Below the pieces are notes generated by a model. The model did not search any database and was not told where the DNA came from. It saw only the letters and a list, made by a program, of their open reading frames with translations. From Membranipora membranacea (taxonomy: Eukaryota; Bryozoa; Gymnolaemata; Cheilostomatida; Membraniporidae): a stretch of 64,000 nucleotides of DNA. Below, in pieces: positions 39,601 through 49,582 of this stretch. The DNA lies in NCBI GenBank assembly GCA_914767715.1, contig OU612071.1, forward strand, positions 24,983,681-25,047,680, given 5' to 3'. Position numbers and translations under genes: made by a program. The number at the start of each line of letters is the position of its first letter. Position 1 is the stretch's first letter.

Positions 39601-42600
39601 TTCTTAATCATGCTGGCAAAGTGCCTGACGGGGGTTAAATTTGTCTCGTTCCGAAGGTGGCTTAAGGGCACGGCCGCCATATTTGGCGCCAAGTTGCTCC
39701 CAGTTTGTACGCAGGTTGGAGCACGCCTGGGTGTCAATTGAGCCCAGTAGTCAGTAGACTGCTAAGGGATTCGGACCCAAGACCTCAAAAGCTTGGGCAC
39801 CAGCGGGCAGGTGCTCAAACCAACTGAGCTACCTCCTACCCCTAATTGACTCATTGATTAACAAGTTCAGAGGTCAGGCATCCAAGGAATCTTTAGATAT
39901 CTTACATGTGTGAACAGGATATTTGCAGCAATGAGGTTCGCTTAATAAGAGAAGATCTAACTGGAGGTATAAATTTGTCAAATTGATCACTATGGTTCTG
40001 TACCACACAGCACAATTTGTGTCAACACACTAGCTGGGTGCCCGAGAAGAATTGCTTTGTGGTAAAGCGCTATTATGAAAAAGCTCAAAAGGCGATTCAC
40101 TACTAAAAGTTTACCACAGAAAACACTGTCAGCGTCAGCATCAGTGTTGAGTCGTACCGTATTACCGTATAACTGATTGTTAGAGTGACTGAGGTTTTAC
40201 AATTACAGCACCAGACATTGTGCAGGTTGTAGCTTCGCTGCATGGACTGAATAAATTCATAGAGGGGTGTGCAATGTGATTCAATAGCCCATCACCATAT
40301 GACACAGGTAGGGTTGTGAAGGTCAGTGAATGAATGTTGTACAAGGGCTATTGCAGCAATCAATATTTGGAATGTTACATTGAAGGGCATCCTGACATAC
40401 AGCTTTTGATTGGTTATCTGGTACACCTTAGCCCTCTACTACCTGTAGTGTGGAGACTGTTATAAAAGTGTCTCAGTGCATACTGATTGCAGATACCTGC
40501 AGTAATAATCTTTATGACTGGTGACCCTTGCAGCCCATATACACCCATCGGCTCGCTTTTGGCATCTTGACAAACATCTGGTATGCAGCTATTTAGTTGG
40601 GAGCTTTGGTTGACCTGGCAAGTCTGTCATGAATTTTCAAATTATTTCTACAAAACTATGTACATGTAATCCATTGTTGTAGCAAGTGAACACTTACCGA
40701 ACTCATGAAGAAGACCCAAAGATTTTTTTCATCAAGAAATACCATCCCTATCACCTTCCGATTAGTGCCATGTGAACCATGATTAAGTCCATTATGACAG
40801 CTACCTGATAACATTGAAATATTTCGCAAAATTTCCTGTTGTACCAGCAGCAAAGCAAAAAGCCAAGTGACAGTAATAATTAATTCGACAAGTGCTTTAT
40901 ACCACGTGTATGTTCTTGTTTCTACATCTAATGCAATTTGGAAGTTAGAAAAAAAACGTATAGGGACTATATCACTGTCACATTGGAGTAATTCTTTCAT
41001 ATGAGAGCTCACTCATCAAAGACTACGAAGGGCAATTCACTGAAATATTTAAACGATAATATCCTCAGCTATATCTATTCACTTATTTCTAAAATGAAGC
41101 AATTAAAAAATTTTGCAATATTCAAGGTGCTGCTTAGCAGAAAAACTTCAAGCTCCATCAATCACTGCTACACATTAAGACAGTTTCAGAGCTGTGCCTG
41201 AGCCTTTATTCTTTCCATCCAAAATATTGTTAAAAATTGATTTGACCAGATAGAAATCTAATTTGTATGCAAAACATTTCAGACCTAGCATCTACACTAT
41301 TGATATGTTAAAGTGACCAGGTGTTTCAAATTATTTTTGAGCTTTAAGTGACAAATGCATGAAAAACTCCAGAATAGTTGTCAACCACACAGTCAGCAAT
41401 TGAGATCGATAAGCATTAGAGCACCAAAAAAACTTCCTAAAAACTAGTCCCTTTCAGTTTTCAATGGCGCCTATGCTGAACCAAAAATTATTTATTTCCT
41501 TTTTTCAAAACATGCACATTTCAGCTCCATCTTATATGTTGAGTGTGCCGAACAGTATACCAATAGAGAGAGGCCTATCATCCCGAAAAGGAATTGGTAT
41601 ACGGCGCCACTTAGCAAACCCAACCTTCCTTTCTCAGAGTCAAGCTAATCGAAATATGGCATACCAAATTATGGCTCATCAGTTTGTTATACCTATAACA
41701 GTTAAGACTTCAAATGTTCTCGTCCTCATCCTTCGTGCACATCTCTGGTTATCCACGAATAGAATCCACTGTCTATCCTTAGTCATATAACCATGATCAG
41801 GCCACATCAGTTCTGCTGCTAACCCATAGCCATTCTTGTATCTGAAGTTACTTTGAATATGGCGGGAACATTTACCGGCAATCTCTAAAATGGAGCATGT
41901 TTCACAATATTTTTTTCTTTCTTATAATGTTACATATTATAGCCGAAAAAATATTGGGCGCTGCACGCATTTGTACCCGAAAGTGACGATCAACGCCGCT
42001 GTATATGTTGTTTGGTGGCCAGGGTACTAGCCAAAGTATTAGATGTTGTTAAATCTGGCGCAGAAATGACAAACAAATGAACACAATCATCATGAAATTG
42101 TTAGAATTTCAACGATGTACGACATAGCTTAGTGAAAGGGAGGTGGGAGGGGATTTCGAGCAGACCTTTTTCTTTCAATACTGGCGTGCTGACCGGATAT
42201 CAGATTGAAAGAAGATGTGAATAACATAAAAGCCTAGCATTGCCTGTGAACAGTAGTTCCAAGTTTTCCTTACCAATAAGTTTTCCTTAGGTGGTTGAGG
42301 GAGGGCAACTTCTTATTCAGTTGACCTTGGTTATTTGCTTTGTCTCGGGACTGATTGCCAAGACAAGGAAAGTGTAATAAGGGCAGAAAAAAATCTTTTT
42401 TGTACCAAAAACTTTATTTTTAATTATATCCGCTTCATTCCCGATGGCTAGCCAATGATGCATATCAATAATATGATCCAAGGAGACGGGAAACAGAAAA
42501 GCAATGTCTTTCACAAATCAACATTGGTAGGCCATAGAGCCAATACATATTAATTTGAGAATTGTTGGTTAAAGAATCTGTTAAAATCGCAAGGTTCCAT

Positions 42601-43692
42601 CACTCACCACATCCTGGAGAATGGGTAGCGAAATAGAGTTGAGGGGTGTCTAAAGGACGAGCCCGTAATATCTGTGCCAAATTGCTCTCGAAGCACACCT
42701 GGGGGTCCAACAATCCAAGTAGTCAGTGGACTGAAATGGGACTTGAACTTAATACCTTCAACACTTTCGTGCTGAAGCCCGGCGCTCTAAACATTTGTGC
42801 CACCTCCTACTTCTAATTGCAACAATTTTAACACACTCTTGGCTCATTCAGAGAGGTCAACCATGCTAGACATTTCTGAGAAGAAACAGAGAAAGTATGA
42901 TTCTAACAAACTATTGACTCACTTCTCACTGATTTAGTTCTATTTCGCAGGTAGTATATTTGTATGCATCCCTCACCAGTGCTAGGGGAATATCCATTCC
43001 CATTTCCTACCATGATTTGCATTGGGTCATGCCGCATCGGCTAAAAGAAATCGATTCAGGCAGTTATTATCGTTAACCAGTCAACAGCAAGTTGGCATTT
43101 AAGTTAAAGGTTATTGAACCGTAAAGTTTTTCACACATAAACATCTAACAATAAGCGGTGCATAGATAATAATACTATTACTCACTATCATGAAGTTGTC
43201 TGTAAAATCAAGACTATTAACTCCTGTGATAACCGACATTTCCCAGCCGAAACTATCCATGTTATAATACTCTAGATTCGGCCAAGTTCGACACCTAAAC
43301 AGATAGAAACTGAATAAGTAGCTAGTCAGAGTGACTAAAATATCATTAGGGTTAAATATAGTTTGGTTTTAGATGTTCAAATGTTCCTGGTAAAAGATTT
43401 AAGAGACTAGTTCAATTACTCTTGTTGTATTAAAGGGAACCTTCACATTTGTGATACACCATAAACTGGATATCAGCAAGTATTTCTAAAGCTCAGTTTT
43501 GATCACTCACTTTCATTGCTGCATCCTTTATTCCTCACGATCAAACAGGACTTGTATCTAACTCTGACTCACTGATGAAAAGAACACAGTTTGAGTGTTT
43601 AGACTAGAGATTTGACGAATGTTCACTTACCAAAAGCCATTGACAAAAGCTGCCAGCAAAGTGAGCGTAGCAAGATGAGAATACCCCGCCAT
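18666..43692 (-). CDS. Tandem NHL-like propeller/EGF surface protein, 22 exons
   Basis: Exons: 43631-43692, 43186-43294, 42977-43040, 41693-41884, 40698-40804, 39082-39229, 36287-36359, 35185-35387, 34888-35061, 34266-34400, 33946-34057, 33662-33761, 33320-33428, 32627-32818, 32106-32227, 31304-31451, 25015-25084, 23779-23966, 23393-23554, 19276-19401, 19058-19072, 18666-18808. All junctions are GT-AG and in phase, giving 2754 nt or 917 residues. Residues 1-20 are a signal peptide (MAGYSHLATLTLLAAFVNGF). Residues 22-377 form propeller one, with NHL-like blades such as WILFVDNQRCARRM and LLMVTDWKLASIFLL. Residues 378-422 and 423-460 are EGF domains (six-Cys pattern; CNGHGQC in the second). Residues 461-823 are propeller two (LHFVDTWSCVRRL, LLMVADKGKDSVILY). 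Residues 824-865 are a third EGF domain, and about 896-912 are hydrophobic (GPI signal or membrane anchor). It is probably extracellular, with binding or adhesion a guess from domain type. Exon calls are strong, but the family name and exact blade count are not settled. Confidence 0.85.
19058..19072 (-). other. 15-nt microexon of the propeller-EGF gene
   Basis: A strong acceptor (TTTCTTTGGTTACAG) precedes 15 nt, followed at once by a strong donor (GTGAGTG). The 15 nt encode five codons in phase 1-1 (YSPRT plus a split Gly) between the last EGF exon and the terminal exon. Skipping it also keeps the frame, with a different split codon (Cys). It may therefore be alternatively spliced, changing the stalk just before the hydrophobic tail. 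Confidence 0.65.
21265..22215. repeat. Diverged direct duplication in an intron of the propeller-EGF gene
   Basis: The block at 21265-21535 recurs at about 21950-22215. Shared landmarks are CAGTTGTTTGATGCAAAT-like sequence, CAACTCTCCTGATTAT, ACAGACCTATCCC-like sequence, CTCCTTACT-like sequence and AAACAGCACA, in the same order. The offset is about 685 bp. It is non-coding and sits in the 4 kb intron between exons 19 and 20. Confidence 0.65.
22385..22630. repeat. Probable interspersed repeat with G/C-rich blocks
   Basis: The segment GGGGGAGCTTACAGCCCCCT followed downstream by CTAAGCTACGGCCCTGG is compositionally unlike its intron. It resembles the CCCC/GGGG-rich tails of interspersed repeats in marine invertebrates. 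The element class is not recognised. A similar-looking segment lies at 54.65-54.93 kb. Confidence 0.35.
25319..25745. mobile_element. Foldback (long inverted repeat) element
   Basis: Almost the entire 427 bp is one inverted repeat with arms of about 200 bp. The left arm reads AGCCACCAGTCAAAAATT, then GAGTTATATGAGCTCTC, then TGTAGGGAG. The right arm carries the reverse complements in reverse order, including GAGAGCTCATATAACTCC and TTTTTGACTGGTGGC. The centre (CCAATCAGGTG against CACCTGATTGG) is also symmetric. The ends begin CTG(C/A)CACAG. There is no coding capacity. It is interpreted as a non-autonomous DNA transposon of foldback/MITE type in the large intron between exons 16 and 17 of the propeller-EGF gene. 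I could not fix a target-site duplication. Confidence 0.75.
28038..28137. repeat. Near-perfect 33 bp inverted repeat with 34 nt spacer
   Basis: CCTTCTGTAGTTGGTGCAAG at 28038 is matched by its complement CTTGCACCAACTACAGAAGG ending at 28137. The arms continue to CAGTGGTCGAG / CTCGACCACTG with a single mismatch. The flanks also share GGTCCAAATCAC as a direct repeat (28023 and 28143). It could form a stable hairpin or be a short MITE. Confidence 0.75.
29340..29800. repeat. Degenerate tandem repeat, about 200 bp units
   Basis: Segments with TCACATTG, then TTTATACTG-like sequence, TGTACTTGTA-like sequence, CTTTCCAATTGGTCAATGAA-like sequence and GAGGATTTGTACCTTG recur near 29340, 29560 and 29700-29800, diverged from each other. 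No coding function was found. Confidence 0.45.
29951..31155. repeat. Large direct duplication, two about 460 bp units
   Basis: Unit 1 (29951-30415) and unit 2 (30695-31155) share, in order, ACTGGATCCACCC, ATATATTC, TTTTTATAAA-like sequence, CAAAACCTATT, the block CTCAAGATATGCATGATATTG, TTTCTTACTTGGAT and GCCATAAAAAACTAC. The offset is about 745 bp. The two units end about 150 bp upstream, in genomic coordinates, of exon 16 of the propeller-EGF gene and so lie in its 6.2 kb intron. Confidence 0.8.
37240..38449 (-). pseudogene. Dead LINE reverse transcriptase fragment
   Basis: Reading down the minus strand: WVTPEVRRLIEQRNCDFLN (linker before RT), then in another frame LNKSPGPDTITPRLLK (RT start). 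Next come WKMASIKPIPKCAGANEPKDFRP, FAYKPKRSTEDALI, the palm A region where the usual aspartate is lost (FTHYTSAFNTINRKSL), then LVYSFLTDRKQKV. In a further frame follow a PQGCVLSP block and the active-site region NADDTFLL, where Y of YADD is changed. Several frameshifts and active-site changes show it is inactive. The type is CR1/Rex1-like by general appearance. It is inserted in the intron between exons 6 and 7 of the propeller-EGF gene, in the same orientation. Confidence 0.85.
39618..39843 (-). repeat. tRNA-derived SINE, copy 1
   Basis: On the minus strand the head reads GGGGTAGGAGGTAGCTCAGT, containing a good pol III A box (TAGCTCAGTTGG). A B box follows, GGGTCCGAATCCC, about 50 nt later. 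The tail includes CAGTCTACTGACTACTGGG and ACCCAGGCGTGCTCC. The head is tRNA-like, but the body extends well beyond a tRNA. It sits in the intron between exons 5 and 6 of the propeller-EGF gene. Confidence 0.75.
42638..42815 (-). repeat. tRNA-derived SINE, copy 2
   Basis: This is the same family and orientation as the copy at 39.6 kb. It has the AGTAGGAGGTGGCACAAATG head, B box AAGTTCAAGTCCC, and a body with CAGTCCACTGACTACTTGG and CCCCAGGTGTGCTTCGAGAG. It is clearly diverged from copy 1, so the insertions are old or independent. It lies in the intron between exons 3 and 4 of the propeller-EGF gene. Confidence 0.7.
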
Positions 43693-45710
43693 ACCGAGGG
43701 TAGAAGAAAACTTTGCCAGAGATTTCGGAACTAAAAGTTAGTCATTCTTACTAGGTCGCACAACTTGTGGTCTCCACAAAAATACACCTTCAATGAATGC
43801 CAGGTATTTCCATTGTCTGAGTCAAATCTTGTAGTTATGTTTCCTTTTCCGCGAGATATTTTATTTTTGGCTTTTTAAAATGATTGCATAAACTGGATTA
43901 GTTCACAAATATGGATTTCATTTACACCTTAATGCCGGTCCAATTTTGATGTAGCATCTACTCCACACCTACCAAGTCTTGGGTCTGGAGACTACAAAAA
44001 TATTAATCTCTCAAATCCTGAAGATTGCTAAGCAAACTTGATCGGCCCACAGCTATTATGATAGTGAAGTTGTAAAATATTGAAACACCTTTTACTTAGA
44101 TGTCACTTATACTGTCAAACATGTGACAGCATAGATAGTGATGTGTGAAGGTCATGCCCTACCTAATATTACTCTATTCATAAAAAAATAACGGCTAAAC
44201 TCTGAATATCAATCCTTCGGATGATATGAATGTCCTAACAATCCATATCTATCAAAACCTCTCCTATTATAATCACAGTCATGCTTGGTTGTACCACAGG
44301 TAAGTGCTTGTCAATGCTGCTCAAGGATGGCACTATGGAACAGAACAGCAGCCTAGGAAATCTAGCCAATGAGAAAGATTTATGTTAATCTAATATATAG
44401 TGTTACTTCAATTCTGAGAGATCTTGACATTACTTTCCTTGCCACCGAAACAAACATGGGACTTATTGATGGAAAGACTTATTCCCCACTCATTGCACCC
44501 TGGCCAAGTATCAACGGAGAAACAGAGGTAATCCATGAATAAGGTCACCGATAAAAATTCAAGAAAAATGAATTAGTTTATATTAAATTTTTTTCTGAAT
44601 GTAATAATTTGGATATTTCACTTAAATAGATAGAAAATTGGCTGCCTCATGAATTCTGTATCCAGGAAACCATTGGTTGGAAGGAATCAAATTGGAGTTG
44701 TCTCTCTAGCCAGAAAGATTATTTTTGGATAATACTCATCCTTCGAGAATATTTTTTTCAAAATATGAAAAATGAAAAGGAGAAAATAAAGTCACAAAGA
44801 TGCTAATGCTTAGTTGGTGAGAAATAAAATCTGGTAGATCTCTTAAAAATGTGATATGGACGGGCTCGATTCTTGTGAATTGGTAAATTATTAAAAGTGG
44901 TAGCTATAGTGTTTTCAATTTTTTTGTAATATTTCAATAGCATTTTGCTCCGTAAAATAAGAACAATACAACTTATGAAACATATATTGTCTTGACGAAA
45001 AAAATCTTTTTACCTGGATGATATTTAATATTGGTTGACACCTTTTTTAGATTAAAAATATCAAACAATAAGTTCTATCATAGACAGCATATCTTATGTG
45101 TTTCGCTTTTTAACTAGCTAGTGGATTAAAGTATAAAAATATGAAATGATTATTTGCTGTGTTTGAAAGTTGCTAGAGCGGTCATATGTATGGTCGACCA
45201 AAACCGCCAAATTTTCCCACATAATATCCCCAGTGCCTTTAATTATGGCAGTTTAGGTCGACCAGAACCGCCACTGTAGCTGCAAATCATACTTGTTTTC
45301 TTGGATTTGGTTTTGGCACGGCACGGCGTGGCATGGTGCAACGCAGGTGGAGTGATGGAGTGAAAGAATATGCCACTACCACAGCCAAGAAGTGTAAAAG
45401 CTATCTATGTCACCTCAGTGCCATGCAAGGCAATTATTACTGAGAGGAAGTTTAGGGTCCCAAATAATTTAGCTTAAGTACCTTAAAAAACAATTTTTGA
45501 TTACCTGCCATCCAGTGAAAGAAGCAAAACTTTATATGCAACATGCAATCAGAGATGTAATAACAGTGATTAGAAAATAATATAATTTTATATAATATAA
45601 AGCCCAGTAGACAGTATAGCATTCAGTATTCAGTAATGCCCTGACAGTCCTCAGAGATATCAATTGTTTTATACCGGACATGTATGTTTTATGACGAGAT
45701 TGTTCATTCC
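43693..45710. other. Upstream region of the propeller-EGF gene; no gene seen
   Basis: About 2 kb of AT-rich DNA between the start codon at 43692 and the BEL relic. The promoter and 5' UTR of the propeller-EGF gene must begin here, but I see no distinctive core promoter. At 45193-45275 a short block, GGTCGACCAAAACCGCCA, is repeated with one change (GGTCGACCAGAACCGCCA). Confidence 0.4.
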
Positions 45711-46037
45711 AGTAAAAGGTGGCTTAAGGTCCAATCAATAGTCACCGGGTTCTGGAACCCGCGGCGCAAGGGGTATCTGTTTAATATCCAGTCTCGCCAA
45801 TAATGGCAGACTCCCCAGCGAAATGTGAAAATTGGCGATATAGTTAGTATCAAAGATGAAGATATTCCCAGATCAATCTGGAAAAGTCGTAAGGTAGATT
45901 TACGGAATATTGGGTTGGTAATTGGTGATCGTTCACCGGACCTAAAAACTTTGACAACAACAACACTACAATGTCCAATCCACAAACTGGAAGTGCAAGC
46001 AAAGCTGAGGGATGTATCATGGACTTACCCTTTTTAG
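45711..46037 (+). pseudogene. BEL/Pao retrotransposon pol C-terminal relic (DUF5641-like)
   Basis: The frame reads SKRWLKVQSIVTGFWNPRRK (helix with W and FW), a stop codon, WQTPQRNVKIGDIVSIKDED, IPRSIWKSRKV, then LVIGDRSPDLKTLTTTTLQC and PIHKLEV. The order (RW...FW..., GD.V.IKD..PR..W, then P..KLE) is that of the C-terminal domain of BEL/Pao polyproteins. The in-frame TAA and the absence of integrase upstream show that only a dead tail remains. A paired LTR was not found. Confidence 0.75.
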
Positions 46038-47789
46038 AAAATCAATTTAGGCACTATTTCTTGTAACCTGCACCTCGCATTTCTCTCATGCAGATCGTAT
46101 TGAGTACTTTGTGATGTCCGACGCAATTATTGTGTATTTTTCTAGAGCTGTATGATATGTTCTCAATATTATTTGTATCGGTATCGTTGTCATTTTTTGT
46201 GATGTTATTTTACCATTGTATTATATATAGGAATCTCAAATTATACATTTTATTAAAGGTAGATTATTCGGAAACAATACTACTAGGGACATACCATTTC
46301 TCATAATAGATTGAAGGCAAAAGGTGAGTATTGAATTTTTGGTGACAGTGAATTCTTTCTGTAGTTGAGTGCAAGTCTCTAAATGGTGTCATGTGTAATT
46401 GTTAGCTTGTGCTCTTTGATTGAGTTCAGTGCTGCTGTTAGCCTTGGACACATTGTTGCTTACTGTGGGCACCTTTTGACTCCGTCTGGCCGGGGGAATG
46501 TGCTGGCATTGCCCAGCAAGTTCGGTAACAGTGCGTTTTTGTTCTTGGTCTTAGCTGTTCCCAAAATGTTGACATGTTCATCGGGCCTCAAAATTATTTG
46601 TTGTGTCCCTAGTTATTTTACTGCTCTCCTCACAGATTTAATGAGGTGACTTGTGTAAGGACAAGCGACTAATTTTCTCTTGAAAAACCTTTCAATATAA
46701 ACTGTTAACATAATACTACCGGACAGCTAATTGGAATTGTTGTCAGCTATTAGCTGTAGTGGGCGGATTGTATTCACTTATCTTGTAAAGGTGTGTAACT
46801 TAGCGTATACAGTTTTATTACTATTCATTTCTTGTTCAACACCTTTCCTTCGTATTAAAGTGTTTAGGAAAGCAAAAGACAACCACTGTTTATATCAAAG
46901 CTTTGCCATAGCAATGAACAAAAAAGTTTTTCGTAGAAGGACTTTTTTGAATGATGTAACCTAATTTAAAGTGTGAAACCAAGGGTCTGGAAGGGTCTAG
47001 AGTATGTTATCTCCCCTGTTACGGATAAACACTAAAGTATCTTTGACTACGCTACCTTTGTCCAATACTGTTTTTTGATCATTTCTTGTGTAAGTAGAAC
47101 AGACTTTTAACTGTGCTAGGCAAACCTAGGCTAGGCTCACTGTTATACTGTAAGTGGATCATAATTTTAGTGTGAATCTGCTACAGTGGAGTGAGATACT
47201 CTAGACCCTTCTAGACCGCCGGTTTCGTACTTTGAAATTGAAGATGATCATGTGCGAGTAAATTCACTGTTTTTGTTCAAGGGAAATCCTTGATATGAAC
47301 AGTGGTTGATTTTTTTCCCTAAACACTTAAAGGAGGACTCGTTATAAAAAATAAGTATAAACATACATGTGTTTATAACTTGTTACGGATTATTTAACAA
47401 TCATTCTGAGCTTTTATCATTATTCCTAGATACATGCAGCTCTATTATCACAAAACCAACATCACTCTATTCCTGATTATTTATCTATGGGTATTATAAG
47501 ACCCCAGTGAGGTTTGTTACTGATTGTTTTTGGTGATAGGTTATCAAGTAGATATCGACCACTTATTTCTGTATGTATAATTTTGTGATTTTCTGTATCG
47601 TTATTTTTATTGACACGTACACGTTTCATGTTTGTCTTCGTCATTTAATTTATGTATGTTGTTGTTACAGTAATAATAGAATACATGTAATAACTGCAAC
47701 CAACCATAAAATACACCGTCACCTGCTGAATCTGCAGATGCTAATGCTACTGCTGGGGTTTAAGCCAAAGTCTATACTTCTATTGGGAG
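46038..47789. other. No gene seen
   Basis: AT-rich sequence. Part of it may be the 3' flank or LTR of the BEL/Pao relic, but no repeated LTR partner was found in the window. Several short frames occur on the plus strand without recognisable motifs. Confidence 0.4.
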
Positions 47790-48480
47790 GGGCATGAATC
47801 CAAGAATATCTAAAATGTCCGTTGGGTTGTCTGTTGACGTTTATCTAAGGGAGAATTTTATTATAACATACCCAAATACTACCAGATCTGGCTTTGCATT
47901 AAGCGTGATAAGATACTCTTGTAAGACAGCTTACAGTGTGTTTAAACAAGGATTTCCGGATACCATTTGCGACATAACAACCTTGGACAGCTAAAATCAA
48001 GGAGTCTGAAGCTGATGAAGTATGCCAAGTGTTTCCAGGTGTGGGTATATGGGGTATGTGACAATGTCACAATGCTGACTAGAGCCATGAGGTTTACCAT
48101 GTTCAGAGAAAACCTTGCTGCGCCAAACAAGCTCTCAATGAGCTCAAACTTGCTAAGACAGTAGTATGCAAAATGAATAACTACTCATGTCTCGATGGAA
48201 AATGTGAGAACTGCAGCCCAAGTTACCTTAGGGAATGTTCTCAGAATGGGTTGGAGACAACCCTAGCCAGCAGCTGAAGTACCATCATTGGAAAACTGTT
48301 AATGAAGTGATCAGTGGGAAAACTGTGCCTACACTAAAGAGGATTGCACTTCATATTTATTCAATTACATCTCAAATCTCTCTGCATTAAACAATGCAGC
48401 AAACCCTGGGCCCTTATCAAGTGGTGGTTTGTGGCAGTCAGAAGAACGGACCTGCTATCATCTGCATGATGGTGATACGA
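47790..48480 (+). pseudogene. Second relic of the RPKHV / DFAENY transposase-like family
   Basis: Frames on the plus strand give, in order, SVDVYLRENFIITYPNTTRS (a DFY..D.S...P-like start), a GQLKSRSLKLMKYAKCFQ helix equivalent to the RPKHVKLMKAARW block at 15.9 kb, VCDNVTMLTRAMR, then a Cys-rich SCLDGKCENCSPSYL, and YHHWKTVNEVISGKTV. Each lies in a different frame or after a stop. The DFAEN and SDG parts are missing. This is a 5' (N-terminal) fragment of the same family as the 15.0-16.0 kb relic, in opposite orientation. Confidence 0.55.
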
Positions 48481-48560
48481 TCCACCTGGTTTTCAAAATA
48501 TTCCCAGATGGGAACAGTGTGAATAGAGATTCTGTCGTTTTATTCTTTGACGACCTAGCC

Positions 48561-48682
48561 ATACATACATGCACACATACATACATACATACATACATAC
48601 ATACATACATACATACATACATACACACACACACATACATACATCCATGCACACACACATGCACACGCACACGCACACGCAT
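48561..48682. repeat. (CATA)n / (CA)n microsatellite
   Basis: About 17 tetranucleotide CATA units grade into CACACA and CACACG repeats. Long frames across it on both strands are repeat artefacts. Confidence 0.95.
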
Positions 48683-49454
48683 TCTGCTCGAAAATAGAAT
48701 ATTTATTCATAACAATTAAAATAAAATCTTTTTGAGCCTCAATTTCAACTTCCAGCCGACAAAAGGGGTTATATCATAAAGCAATTGCTAGTCGATGTCA
48801 GTTATGGAGTTACCCACCTTTTCGGCAAAAAGGTTATCTCCATGCATACCTTCAAATGATGATCAATTGTAGACCGGTGACTGTGATCAGCCGCTTGTGG
48901 CCCTTGGTCATGCATGATCCAATTTGTCTGTGTTTGAAGTTGCACCCTCCTGCTGAGCTGCTTGAAGAGGGGATAGTGAACTTTGGTCCTATCAGTAGGA
49001 GTAGGAATAGGCCTAGGCGGTGCAGATAGATTGTGGATATTTGATTGATGTATGCTTCGCATCGTTTGACTGATAATATTATATAAAGAATGAAAATTTT
49101 TCATTCAGAAATCTGCTTTGCAAGATTTTCAAGAAAATTAGAAATTTTTTTGATAGTGCATAACTTTAACATGTTTTAACAACCTGAAATTAGCAAATTC
49201 CTCTCTTTTTCATCCAGTTTGTTTCCGATTGCTCCAAAGGTAAGGGTAGACCCCAAAATCAAGTTGTTTTCTTCATGGCTAGGTAACTCCTAAATAATTA
49301 AAGAATTGAATGTGGAAGGTTTTAATTGTATAATGCAGCTAATGACTCTATTTGATATCAAATAAAACTAGAGTGGATTGAAAAAAAACTGCCAAGAACA
49401 TACTCTAGAATCCTGTTTGATAGCTTGATGAGATTAATAATCACATTGTCACAT

Positions 49455-49582
49455 TCACCTAGGCGTGTCACATACACCTAGGCGTGTCACATACACCTAG
49501 GCGTGTCACATACACCTAGGCTTGTCACATACACCTAGGCTTGTCACATACACTGTATGTGACACGCCTAGGTGTATGACTC
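49455..49582. repeat. 19-bp tandem repeat followed by an inverted copy
   Basis: CACCTAGGCGTGTCACATA is repeated about five times, the last copies having CTT for CGT. It is then followed directly by its reverse complement TATGTGACACGCCTAGGTG. The array and inverted copy could form a strong hairpin. It abuts the left LTR of the element that follows. Confidence 0.85.

Noticed and set aside
39618-39843. tRNA gene suggested by good A and B boxes
   Set aside because: The body continues far past a tRNA length, the acceptor stem does not close, and a homologous copy lies at 42.6 kb. A SINE explains it better.
40656-41012. 118-codon minus-strand frame read as a membrane protein
   Set aside because: Only 40698-40804 is coding, as exon 5 of the propeller-EGF gene. 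The upstream hydrophobic stretch is intron read-through.
48429-48719. Long frames across 48.4-48.7 kb on both strands rich in His-Thr-Tyr-Ile or Cys-Met-Tyr-Val
   Set aside because: They are produced by the (CATA)n microsatellite.
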